Part shown: piece by piece, positions 1 through 5,388 of the stretch | How the letters are laid out: the number at the start of each line of letters is the position of its first letter | Position numbering within the stretch: the first letter of the stretch is position 1 | NCBI GenBank assembly: GCA_964499935.1 | Contig: CAZCMS010000009.1 | Coordinates: 1-22,677, forward strand | Source of the DNA: CALBGR01 sp964499935 | GTDB lineage: Bacteria > Patescibacteriota > Saccharimonadia > Saccharimonadales > UBA4665 | Reading direction: 5' to 3' | DNA length: 22,677 bases | Notes under the pieces: generated by a model | Told to the model about the DNA's origin: nothing | What the model saw: the letters and a program-made list of their open reading frames with translations, nothing else | The model's database searches: none | Made by a program: the position numbers and the translations under genes

Positions 1-1559
1 CCAGTGGGTTTTGCAATCTGGGCCGTACCCGTCTTACCACCAACGCTATAATCATCACTAAACTTACGTGCAAATCTGTGTTTATCTACCACGTATTCCA
101 TCATGGTCTGCAGGTCTTTGCTGACATGGGGTTTTACCACTGAATCCGAGAACACTTTTGGCTTATTTTTTTGCACGTCACCATTGCCTGCCACATACGA
201 TTCAACAAGATGAGGTTGATTATATGTACCTCCGTTCATCGTAGCTGCAAACGCCCCGGCCATCTGTAACATGGTGGCTGTCATTGCCTGCCCAAATGAA
301 GTGTTGGCATACACAATATTTAATCCGTACCCCTTTGTGGGGCTTGGAATAACACCCTCTGCCTCGTACCCTTGTTCGATACCGGTTTTCTTACCGAATC
401 GGAAATTGTTAGTCATATAGTCATGCCACACCTCCCTGCCTTGCTTATTCAACTCGCCACCACCCATTTGCATCAATAACCATGTTGCGCCTGTATTCAA
501 GGAAAGATTCAGTATATCAGTAACGCTTTTTGTACCCGCTCCACCGTCTTCTTCAATATTGCGCACCGTATTGTCATCAATCTTATACTGCCTGGGATCG
601 TAGTAAGTCGTATCAGCATTAACAACTCCCTTATCTAACGCAGCAGCAGCTGTCAAAGGCTTCATTACCGAGCCAACCTCAAGCGCATCAGTGACCGCCA
701 GATTATTAAAAACACTTGCATCCTCGACCTCGGCATAGCGCGCCGGGTCATATGTCGGATAACTTGCCATGGCTTTCACTGCTGATGTTTTTGCCTCGAG
801 TATTATCACACTACCAGATTCTGAGCGAGCATACTCTAAGCCCTCTTTTAAGAGTTTTTCAGCCTGCTTCTGCATTCCAATATCAAGCGTTAACACAACG
901 TCGCTCCCAGGTTTTGCAGGTATGCGTACATTATCCTCGCTTGCAGCTAATGGCACACCTTTAATATCAGTCACTGCCTTTAGCTCACCTGGAATACCCT
1001 TCAATTTCTTGTTAAGCGCCTGCTCAAGTCCATATTTACCGTCGCCTGCATCATCAACAAATCCTAAAACTTGTGCTGCCAATGATCCTTGCGGATACGT
1101 ACGATATTCTTGAGCCTGCGCGCCAACACCAGCTAACTTTTTTTTGAGCAATGCACCAACACGGTCTTTGTCTACCTTCTTCGCCAATATTGCGTAACGG
1201 CCACCTCCGTCAATCGCATCCTTGTACTGCTCTGCACTGCCACCGATTGTTTCGCTCACCGCACTTGCAGCCTTTGTAGGGTCTTTTATAAGTTCCGGAT
1301 CAGCATATACGGTAAATAGCTGGTGATTCAGTACAATCGGAATCACCTTATCACCGTCGTGAGCTTTTATTACCCCTCTTGGTGCGTCTATCTTATACTC
1401 TTTGTACTGGTCACTCTGGGCTGCTGTTTTATAATGATCGTGTCGAATAACCTGAAGATAAAAGAGTCGAATCGCAAATACCACAAAAATAAGAATAATA
1501 ACCGCATACCATATATGTACGCGTTTTATAGATGAAATATAGTCAAACTGTGGCTTCAT
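1..1559 (-). CDS. ftsI: Septal peptidoglycan transpeptidase FtsI / class B penicillin-binding protein, 3' end missing
   Basis: Class B PBP that cross-links septal peptidoglycan outside the membrane. The frame runs open from ATG at 1559 to the left edge, about 519 residues, so only the C-terminal tail is lost. Seen: a short basic N-terminus (MKPQFDYISS), one membrane anchor at about residues 16-35, then a periplasmic dimerisation domain. All three transpeptidase motifs are present: SxxK as S297-V-M-K300, SxN as S353-L-N355, and KTGT at K509 within GGKTGTAQ. It lies 46 bases downstream of ftsL in the usual dcw order. No clear Shine-Dalgarno is near the ATG; a small hairpin (1582-1594) sits in the spacer. 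The gene is intact as far as visible. Identity as FtsI rather than another PBP2 rests on the position after ftsL. Confidence 0.95.
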   Translation of the reverse strand, partial: MKPQFDYISSIKRVHIWYAVIILIFVVFAIRLFYLQVIRHDHYKTAAQSDQYKEYKIDAPRGVIKAHDGDKVIPIVLNHQLFTVYADPELIKDPTKAASAVSETIGGSAEQYKDAIDGGGRYAILAKKVDKDRVGALLKKKLAGVGAQAQEYRTYPQGSLAAQVLGFVDDAGDGKYGLEQALNKKLKGIPGELKAVTDIKGVPLAASEDNVRIPAKPGSDVVLTLDIGMQKQAEKLLKEGLEYARSESGSVIILEAKTSAVKAMASYPTYDPARYAEVEDASVFNNLAVTDALEVGSVMKPLTAAAALDKGVVNADTTYYDPRQYKIDDNTVRNIEEDGGAGTKSVTDILNLSLNTGATWLLMQMGGGELNKQGREVWHDYMTNNFRFGKKTGIEQGYEAEGVIPSPTKGYGLNIVYANTSFGQAMTATMLQMAGAFAATMNGGTYNQPHLVESYVAGNGDVQKNKPKVFSDSVVKPHVSKDLQTMMEYVVDKHRFARKFSDDYSVGGKTGTAQIAKPT

Positions 1560-1581
1560 ATGTTGTTACAAGATGTATAAC

Positions 1582-1594
1582 CCCTTCTTAAGGG
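1582..1594. other. Short hairpin in the ftsL-ftsI spacer
   Basis: CCCTT / AAGGG with a 3-base loop (CTT), between the ftsL stop and the ftsI start. No T-run follows on the minus strand, so it is probably not a terminator. It could stabilise or sequester mRNA in the spacer. The stem is short and could be chance. Confidence 0.35.
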
Positions 1595-1605
1595 TACTAA
1601 TCAAG

Positions 1606-1953
1606 CTAGTTCTTGACAACTGCAGATGGTGCAACTGACACAAGGTTTTGAGCTGGCTCGCTTGCTTGTACGCGATCGAGAGACTGTAATCGTGCTGACG
1701 CAACTTCTAAATTATCATGCTCTGTCTTGAGCTGGGTTTGCTGCTGCTCTAGCTTATCAATACTATAACCAAAAGCATTAGTTTTTGTCACTTGCGTCAA
1801 GTACAAAAGTCCTAGTAGACACGCCAGAATAATGAGCGCTACTGTGTTTGTAATTGGGCCAAGCCTACGATCGGTTGACCGAAACGAAACCGAATTCTGG
1901 TTACGTACGACAAATCGCTGTCGGCTTGTCGCCATTGAACTTGAATATGTCAT
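1606..1953 (-). CDS. ftsL: FtsL-like bitopic division protein
   Basis: 115 residues, typical FtsL size and layout: a basic, Ser-rich cytoplasmic N-terminus, one membrane segment at about residues 34-53, and an extracytoplasmic coiled-coil-prone stretch (about 62-95: SIDKLEQQQTQLKTEHDNLE). FtsL scaffolds the FtsQLB complex that activates FtsWI. FtsL sequences diverge strongly, so the call rests on topology plus the place between rsmH and ftsI. The ATG at 1953 has only a weak purine stretch before it (AAAAAGAGAAAAAT). It overlaps, as ATGA, the stop of a 19-codon upstream ORF (1950-2009), so translation may be coupled. ATG at codon 7 is an alternative start. Confidence 0.85.
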   Translation of the reverse strand: MTYSSSMATSRQRFVVRNQNSVSFRSTDRRLGPITNTVALIILACLLGLLYLTQVTKTNAFGYSIDKLEQQQTQLKTEHDNLEVASARLQSLDRVQASEPAQNLVSVAPSAVVKN

Positions 1954-2009
1954 ATTTTTCTCTTTTTGTGTTTATTTTTATTTATTTTTCGGACTCGTGG
2001 AGCGTTCAT
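1950..2009 (-). CDS. Candidate 19-codon leader ORF coupled to ftsL
   Basis: ATG at 2009, in the loop of an 11-bp hairpin, opens 19 codons encoding a very basic peptide (MNAPRVRKINKNKHKKRKI). Its TGA overlaps the ftsL ATG as ATGA. An AGGAGG lies 20 bases upstream (2030-2035), too far unless the hairpin brings it close. A competing GTG ORF (1978-2022, 14 codons) begins 7 bases after the same AGGAGG. Both are short enough to be chance. The overlap and the strong Shine-Dalgarno are the reasons to list it. Confidence 0.3.
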   Translation of the reverse strand: MNAPRVRKINKNKHKKRKI

Positions 2010-2022
2010 AAGAACGCTCCAC
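1997..2022. promoter_or_regulatory. Strong hairpin upstream of ftsL
   Basis: Perfect 11-bp inverted repeat (GTGGAGCGTTC / GAACGCTCCAC) with a 4-base loop, 44 bases before the ftsL ATG. No T-run follows on either strand, so it is more likely an intercistronic mRNA element than an intrinsic terminator. It stands directly after an AGGAGG (2030-2035). Confidence 0.65.
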
Positions 2023-2036
2023 TTGTCTGCCTCCTA

Positions 2037-2114
2037 CTAGGCTCGTTCGTTAAGGTGTACTACCTTAACTTTGACTTTGTAGGCGCGGGAGGTGCTTTTA
2101 ACCTGAATTGGCAT
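2037..2114 (-). CDS. Candidate 25-residue ORF in the rsmH-ftsL spacer
   Basis: ATG at 2114 lies inside the 3' end of rsmH (17-base overlap, other frame), with AAGGGA just upstream. It encodes a small basic peptide starting MPIQVKSTSR and ending in TAG two bases before an AGGAGG. Its position between coupled division genes, its start context and its snug stop make it plausible. Length alone does not exclude chance. No family is recognised. Confidence 0.35.
   Translation of the reverse strand: MPIQVKSTSRAYKVKVKVVHLNERA
2049..2069. promoter_or_regulatory. Second hairpin in the rsmH-ftsL spacer
   Basis: 8-bp inverted repeat GTTAAGGT / ACCTTAAC with a 5-base loop. On the minus strand it precedes the AGGAGG (2030-2035) that separates it from the 1997-2022 hairpin, so the Shine-Dalgarno-like site is flanked by two stems. 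Confidence 0.5.
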
Positions 2115-3024
2115 GCGCTTCCCTTTCTTTGTTTTTTATTTTTGCTACGGCTCGCAGTTTTGCACTACGCGCTCGCGGATTAAAAACTAATTCATCTTGC
2201 TCGGCAGTTATCGGTCGTTTCGTCAGTAACCGCAGATCAGTGTCGTACCGATCTCCAGCTGCTTCTTTGAGCACATCTTTCACAATGCGATCTTCTAAGC
2301 TATGAAAACTGATAACCCCTAGCCTACCTCCTGGCGCAAGAAGATCGAGCCACAAGGGCAAGCTCTTCTTCAGCAACTCCAATTCATCATTTACCGCAAT
2401 ACGCAGCCCTTGAAAGGTACGTGTAGCGGGATGCATCCTGGAATAGCCTGGGTAAGCCTTAGCAATTATTTGTGCGAGTTCAGTCGTTGTATGCACTGGT
2501 CGGCCAGCAACAATCAGCTCAGCAATCCTCCTTGCGCGTGGCTCATCGCCATACACTTTTAGGATTCTGGCTATTTCATCCGCACTATAAGTATTTACTA
2601 TGGTCTCAGCGGATAATGCTTGCTGCTGATCCATCCGCATATCAAGCGGACCTTCTTGCATAAACGCGAATCCTCTACTCGCCTTGTCAATGTGCGGTGA
2701 AGATATACCTAGGTCTGCCAAAATAACATCAAAGCGCCCTGCTTCACTGTGAAGCTTGGTAGTTGCAGTGTAAAAATCATGTTTCACGATTTCTACAGCA
2801 TCGCCAAACTTCTCGTGTAATGCATCAATTGCCATTTGGTCACGATCGACTAAAACCATGTCTTTTGGCGCTTGAGTGCGCTCCAACACAGCACCTGCGT
2901 GTCCTCCATATCCTGCCGTAAGGTCAAGATACGATTCACCTTTTTGGGGTGCAAGCACCGCAAGTACAGGCTCAAGTAGAACCGGTATGTGTGGAATAGT
3001 TGTTATGTTGGTTTCCGTGTGCAT
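2098..3024 (-). CDS. rsmH: 16S rRNA m4C1402 N4-methyltransferase RsmH (MraW)
   Basis: 308 residues, full length for RsmH, which methylates N4 of C1402 in the ribosomal decoding centre using SAM. Seen: HIPVLLEPV at residues 12-20, the SAM-binding loop YLDLTAGYGGHA (about 32-43), VDRD acidic strand end, the catalytic-region ILADLGISS, GPLDMRMD, and the C-terminal GVISFHSLEDRIVK. Gene order mraZ-rsmH-ftsL-ftsI is the standard dcw start. Unusually, 396 bases separate it from mraZ, so it may have its own promoter (candidate 3092-3119). The ATG at 3024 has no Shine-Dalgarno. An A/C-rich leader and a 6-bp hairpin (3035-3050) precede it. Confidence 0.97.
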   Translation of the reverse strand: MHTETNITTIPHIPVLLEPVLAVLAPQKGESYLDLTAGYGGHAGAVLERTQAPKDMVLVDRDQMAIDALHEKFGDAVEIVKHDFYTATTKLHSEAGRFDVILADLGISSPHIDKASRGFAFMQEGPLDMRMDQQQALSAETIVNTYSADEIARILKVYGDEPRARRIAELIVAGRPVHTTTELAQIIAKAYPGYSRMHPATRTFQGLRIAVNDELELLKKSLPLWLDLLAPGGRLGVISFHSLEDRIVKDVLKEAAGDRYDTDLRLLTKRPITAEQDELVFNPRARSAKLRAVAKIKNKEREAHANSG

Positions 3025-3034
3025 ATCTGCACTG

Positions 3035-3050
3035 AGACAGTTACCTGTCT
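3035..3050. promoter_or_regulatory. Hairpin in the rsmH 5' leader
   Basis: AGACAG / CTGTCT, 6 bp with a 4-base loop, about 10 bases before the rsmH ATG, where a Shine-Dalgarno would normally be. It may affect ribosome access. Short, so only a candidate. Confidence 0.4.
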
Positions 3051-3091
3051 AATTTTATTTTTGTTTTGGTGTTTGTTTTATTTTGTATCTA

Positions 3092-3119
3092 ATAACAAGA
3101 TCACCTAATCAGCAGTCAA
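3092..3119 (-). promoter_or_regulatory. Candidate rsmH promoter
   Basis: Minus-strand TTGACT, 16-base spacer, TGTTAT, followed by a G-poor A/C-rich leader to rsmH. The -35 is good. The -10 lacks the conserved A at position 2, so this is tentative. The rest of the mraZ-rsmH spacer (3025-3420) shows no gene, only this, a palindrome at 3160-3174 and an inverted repeat TTGAGC/GCTCAA near 3187-3201. Confidence 0.4.
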
Positions 3120-3159
3120 CTGTTTGTTTTTTTGAAATGTTTTTGTTTTTGTTAACAGC

Positions 3160-3174
3160 TACATACAGTATGTA
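3160..3174. repeat. 15-base palindrome in the mraZ-rsmH spacer
   Basis: TACATAC-A-GTATGTA, a perfect 7+1+7 palindrome, the type of sequence a dimeric repressor binds. It lies about 40 bases upstream of the candidate rsmH promoter. No regulator can be assigned. Confidence 0.45.
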
Positions 3175-3420
3175 AAGAAGCCTGTTTTTGAGCTGAGCTC
3201 AATAAAGATTTTGAAAAAATCCAATAACTTCTGACTTGTATATAGCTAAGTTGAGAGACTTATGTGTGAGGTGGAGTTTTGGGAGGTGTTTTTTGAGTAA
3301 AGTACAAAGGTTTTTAGGGTGGTTTGCCTTCATTCCACTGTTGACTGCCAAATAGCTAACCTTGTTGAGGCTTATCTATTCGTCTACCGAATTGTTAAAG
3401 TGCGTAATACTAATCAAAAA

Positions 3421-3786
3421 CTAAGCGGTACCAGCCATGATACGCCAATACTTCCCGACTCTGACAGCCACGATATCTTTATCGATACCCGCGTAATCAA
3501 GCAAGTGCTGCTCAAGCGTTACTCGACCCTGCTTCTCGTCGATGGCTGCTTCAGTCTTGCCCATCCGAAACTGTACGTTGAGATCTGCCGTCTTCTCGTC
3601 AAGGATATTTCCCTGCAAGAGAGGCTCGACCTCTACGTCCCATACCGATTTTGGGTATAGGTGCAGATAAGACTGAAAGCCCCGGGTGACAACTACCCCG
3701 CCTGCGAATTCGTCTCGAAGTTCAGCCGGTATGGTTAACCGTCTCTTGTCGTCGAGCTTTCGCTGGAAGTAATCTACCGTGGCCAT
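3421..3786 (-). CDS. mraZ: Transcriptional regulator MraZ
   Basis: 121 residues with two tandem SpoVT/AbrB-like swapped-hairpin repeats: the first around KLDDKRRLTIPAELRDEF (10-27), the second around DEKQGRVTLEQHLLDYAG (83-100). MraZ forms ring-shaped oligomers and binds direct repeats containing TGGG upstream of its own gene, usually repressing the dcw operon. Such repeats are present at 3831-3880. The start ATG at 3786 has no Shine-Dalgarno; the leader is rich in A and C (CAAACAAACAAAAACC). No obvious terminator follows the stop, so readthrough to rsmH across the long spacer is possible. Confidence 0.96.
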   Translation of the reverse strand: MATVDYFQRKLDDKRRLTIPAELRDEFAGGVVVTRGFQSYLHLYPKSVWDVEVEPLLQGNILDEKTADLNVQFRMGKTEAAIDEKQGRVTLEQHLLDYAGIDKDIVAVRVGKYWRIMAGTA

Positions 3787-3830
3787 AATATTTTTTTGAT
3801 TAAATTACTGTGGTTTTTGTTTGTTTGGTG

Positions 3831-3880
3831 GTTACCCACTGCTACCCACTGACTTGATAATACTACCCACAGCTACCCAC
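3831..3880 (-). promoter_or_regulatory. MraZ operator: four TGGGTA boxes in two pairs
   Basis: On the minus strand four copies of GTGGGTA occur. Their TGGG cores lie at 3835-3838, 3845-3848, 3866-3869 and 3876-3879, 10 bases apart within each pair and 21 between the pairs, so all lie on one face of the helix. Known MraZ operators are TGGG repeats spaced 10 bases apart. The right-hand pair sits in the spacer of the candidate mraZ promoter and the left-hand pair at its start site, which fits autorepression. A fifth CCCA is at 3954-3957. Confidence 0.85.
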
Positions 3881-3886
3881 TTACAA
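3857..3886 (-). promoter_or_regulatory. Candidate mraZ promoter
   Basis: Minus-strand TTGTAA, 18-base spacer, TATTAT (5 of 6 matches to the -10 consensus), overlapping the MraZ boxes. It would give a 5' leader of about 60 bases. Confidence 0.5.
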
Positions 3887-3922
3887 GTCTATTTATTCAA
3901 AAATGTCCTTGTTATGTCATAC

Positions 3923-3953
3923 TTATCCACAGTTTTCCAAAACCTGTGGATTA
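3923..3953. promoter_or_regulatory. Inverted pair of DnaA-box-like sites
   Basis: A perfect TTATCCACA (3923-3931) faces TGTGGATTA (3945-3953, one mismatch in the reverse box), together an inverted repeat ATCCACAG/CTGTGGAT around an 11-base loop. It lies between the divergent mraZ and membrane-protein genes. It could let DnaA tie division-gene expression to replication. No dnaA or AT-rich unwinding array is present, so an origin is not claimed. Confidence 0.55.
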
Positions 3954-4022
3954 CCCACAACATATGGTGGTATTGCGCGCAGTAGACACGCTATAGGTTT
4001 CTATACCATCAATTACTACTAA

Positions 4023-4051
4023 TTGACTGTTTAGTGTTTTTTTGTTATAAT
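4023..4051 (+). promoter_or_regulatory. Consensus promoter of membrane-protein unit 1
   Basis: TTGACT, 17-base spacer, TATAAT: near-perfect sigma-70-type. The transcript would start near 4058 and open with AGAAA pairing with TTTCT (about 4075-4079), a small 5' hairpin that recurs with a compensating G-U pair before unit 2. Confidence 0.85.
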
Positions 4052-4097
4052 ATACTTATTAGAAAGCAGCCAGTTTTCTACGGACCTAGGAGAAAAA

Positions 4098-4484
4098 GTG
4101 AACAGTACAGTGATCACCAGCTTCATGATTGGCAGCCTGGCGGGAGTCATGCTACTTGCGTTCGCAGTTGTGTTTGACATCGTTCGCGTCATGCAGATGA
4201 GCCGGAGGTTTCGGAAGCCCGACTACCTCAAGATCATACTGAAAAGCGTGGCTGGCAGCGTGTTGTGCCTCATCTTTGTAGCAAAGCTGTCTCTCTCGGA
4301 TGAAGCGCGAAATAGCGTGCTCAAACCCGACGTCAGTTCGACACCTCTCATCATCTGGATTTTATTCTTCTTCGTCATGTTCACGATACTTGCGTGTCTG
4401 ACATGGCGAATGATGATCGACATACAGGACGAGGATCATCTCGCTAACCGCGCAAGGATCATCAGTCCGCACGACCATTCCTGA
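4098..4484 (+). CDS. Small three-helix membrane protein, unit 1
   Basis: 128 residues, not recognised. Seen: membrane segments at about 6-29, 46-64 and 83-104, a basic loop (RRFRKPDYLK) after the first and a charged, His-ending tail (ISPHDHS). GTG start at 4098, chosen because AGGAG (4088-4092) lies 5 bases upstream; a strong promoter is at 4023-4051. Sampled lines of the gene are about 52-58% G+C, higher than most neighbours (28-38% in two sampled lines elsewhere). Its leader (TTTCTACGNACC before AGGAG) and its 3' module match those of unit 2, so the two are probably ancient paralogues or cassettes, although the proteins themselves are hardly alignable by eye. Function unknown. Confidence 0.85.
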   Translation: MNSTVITSFMIGSLAGVMLLAFAVVFDIVRVMQMSRRFRKPDYLKIILKSVAGSVLCLIFVAKLSLSDEARNSVLKPDVSSTPLIIWILFFFVMFTILACLTWRMMIDIQDEDHLANRARIISPHDHS

Positions 4485-4490
4485 ACACTT

Positions 4491-4636
4491 CGCTCTCCTA
4501 GCAACACTAGACACGCCCCAAGCACGACTGTAGCTGGAAGCATACTGACATACATGTCAGAAGCTCGCTCTTATCGTGGTCTGTGGACCAAGGATATTTA
4601 GTATTTATATTTTTGGTTTCATTGGGGTAGCAGTTT
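4491..4636 (+). repeat. Structured 3' module, copy 1
   Basis: Aligns along its length with copy 2 (5168-5310). Shared blocks: CGCTCT-CCTAG, AGACA, CCCCA, AGCTNGAAGC, CTGACA, TCAGAAGCTCGCT, GTGGTCT, CCAA, TTGG and TTGGGG-CAGTT-C. Three stems: CTGACA/TGTCAG (4545-4560), TGGTC/GACCA (4577-4590), and CCAAGGATAT/ATATTTTTGG (4588-4616, two G-U pairs, 9-base loop). The second and third share CCA (4588-4590), so they exclude each other, as in attenuators. The module ends at the hammerhead cleavage site. It is likely a 3' UTR RNA element. Confidence 0.75.
4593..4606 (+). repeat. 14-base direct repeat, left copy
   Basis: GATATTTAGTATTT, identical to 4689-4702, 96 bases apart, one copy on each side of the hammerhead ribozyme. 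The left copy is also part of the third stem of the 3' module. Such flanking repeats suggest insertion or slippage duplication of the ribozyme segment. Confidence 0.85.
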
Positions 4637-4685
4637 CTAGTCTAAGACTACTGATGAGACCTAGGAGGTTTAGGTCGAAAAACTG
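4631..4685 (+). ncRNA. Hammerhead self-cleaving ribozyme, type III
   Basis: Every conserved core position is present. Stem III: CAGUUU (4631-4636) with AAACUG (4680-4685). Cleavage is expected after C4637 (H17). Stem I: UAGUC (4638-4642) and GACUA (4646-4650), loop UAA. Core CUGAUGA at 4651-4657. Stem II: GACCUA (4658-4663) and UAGGUC (4671-4676), 7-base loop GGAGGUU. Core GAA at 4677-4679, with A15.1 (4680) paired to U16.1 (4636). That gives 17 perfect pairs plus an exact core. Stem III is open, hence type III. It lies 152 bases after the unit 1 stop and 137 before the unit 2 start, so cleavage would split a joint mRNA. Loop II contains the Shine-Dalgarno-like GGAGG. Confidence 0.9.
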
Positions 4686-4688
4686 TGA

Positions 4689-4702
4689 GATATTTAGTAT
4701 TT
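4689..4702 (+). repeat. 14-base direct repeat, right copy
   Basis: Second copy of GATATTTAGTATTT, beginning 4 bases after the hammerhead. It leads into a T-run (to 4706) that resembles the spacer of the unit 1 promoter (TTTAGTGTTTTTTT). TATAAA near 4730 could be the unit 2 -10 box, but no good -35 is seen. Confidence 0.85.
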
Positions 4703-4774
4703 TTTTAATGTCTATGCTGTATAAATAACTACATAGAGAGTAATAAGGCTTTCTACGTACCCGAGGAGCAAAAG

Positions 4775-5179
4775 ATGGCAGAATCATTTGCCACGATTGC
4801 AGTCCTGCTTTCACTAATCCACCTGCCTGTACTGATTCTTCTGTGGGCGAACTACAAGTACGGCATCACGTACGAGCGCATGATGGGCGACGACGAGCTG
4901 CCCTTCTACAAGTGGCCATCCGTAAGGTGGTGGAGGCTGGTCAATAAGCAGTCGGTGGTGTTCTTGGCCGTATGCAGCGTGTCGCTAAACGCCCTGTACA
5001 TTGTGGGGAGGGAGAATCTCACAGAACCCAACCTTCCGGTATGGCTACTCTGTCTCGCTGGGATCTACCTTTCCATCAGCTTGATCTCTAGGCTGATATG
5101 CCTCAGGCTGGAGCTGAATAAGAAAGCACACAATCAGAGGAGATCAGGACGGCAAGAATCGGCCCAACGCTCTTCCTAG
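4775..5179 (+). CDS. Small three-helix membrane protein, unit 2
   Basis: 134 residues, not recognised. Membrane segments at about 5-25, 59-77 and 88-109; between the first two is a polar, Trp-rich loop (YKWPSVRWWR); the tail is strongly basic and polar. ATG chosen because AGGAG (4764-4768) is 6 bases upstream. Topology, length, codon use (about 56-60% G+C in sampled lines), leader (TTTCTACGTACCCGAGGAG) and 3' module parallel unit 1. The first strand of its leader hairpin (AGAGAG/CTTTCT) keeps pairing through a G-U change relative to unit 1. It may be transcribed from unit 1's promoter and freed by the hammerhead, or from a weak promoter near 4730. Function unknown. Confidence 0.85.
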   Translation: MAESFATIAVLLSLIHLPVLILLWANYKYGITYERMMGDDELPFYKWPSVRWWRLVNKQSVVFLAVCSVSLNALYIVGRENLTEPNLPVWLLCLAGIYLSISLISRLICLRLELNKKAHNQRRSGRQESAQRSS

Positions 5180-5310
5180 AAACATAAGACATCACCCCAC
5201 ACAAAGCTAGAAGCACGCTGACAGCGTACGTATTCAGAAGCTCGCTTGTGGTCTTGTGGCCAAACATAGTATATGTAGTTTGTATACTATGTTTGGTTTT
5301 GGGGCAGTTC
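5168..5310 (+). repeat. Structured 3' module, copy 2
   Basis: Homologous to 4491-4636. The stem TGGTC/GGCCA (5249-5262) keeps the pairing of copy 1 with a U-A to U-G change, which is evidence for a selected RNA structure. ACGCT/AGCGT (5215-5227) and CTGA/TCAG (5218-5237) are alternative stems in the region matching CTGACA/TGTCAG. The module overlaps the end and stop of the unit 2 gene. It ends at CAGTTC and has no hammerhead core after it. Confidence 0.75.
5260..5296 (+). terminator. Very strong 14-bp hairpin ending unit 2
   Basis: Perfect CCAAACATAGTATA / TATACTATGTTTGG with a 9-base loop, then TTTTGGGG. The same position in copy 1 carries a weaker stem. It shares CCA with the upstream stem, so the two are alternative folds. 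It could terminate or protect the 3' end. Confidence 0.7.
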
Positions 5311-5327
5311 AGGATTATGCGACAACA

Positions 5328-5350
5328 CTTCCCTTGATTGGGAGGTTTTT
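5328..5350 (+). terminator. Intrinsic terminator after unit 2
   Basis: CTTCCC / GGGAGG (one G-U pair) with a 6-base loop followed by TTTTT, plus strand. A classic rho-independent terminator closing the two-unit region. Confidence 0.75.
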
Positions 5351-5388
5351 ATTTGCCTAGAACAATCAATGCGATCTGCTATGTGTGC

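Noticed and set aside
3319..3660. 113-codon plus-strand frame
   Set aside because: Antisense shadow of mraZ; no promoter or ribosome site.
3923..3953. Replication origin at the DnaA-like boxes
   Set aside because: Only two boxes, no dnaA or dnaN gene and no AT-rich unwinding array nearby.
4440..4470. CTGATGA on the minus strand inside unit 1
   Set aside because: No stem II or GAAA follows within reach; it is a chance match within a coding region.
4605..4814. 69-codon minus-strand frame across the hammerhead
   Set aside because: No start signals; it crosses the ribozyme and the unit 2 leader.
5168..5345. A second hammerhead after unit 2
   Set aside because: Copy 2 ends in CAGTTC like the first strand of the ribozyme, but no CTGATGA or GAAA core follows; the next structure is a normal terminator.
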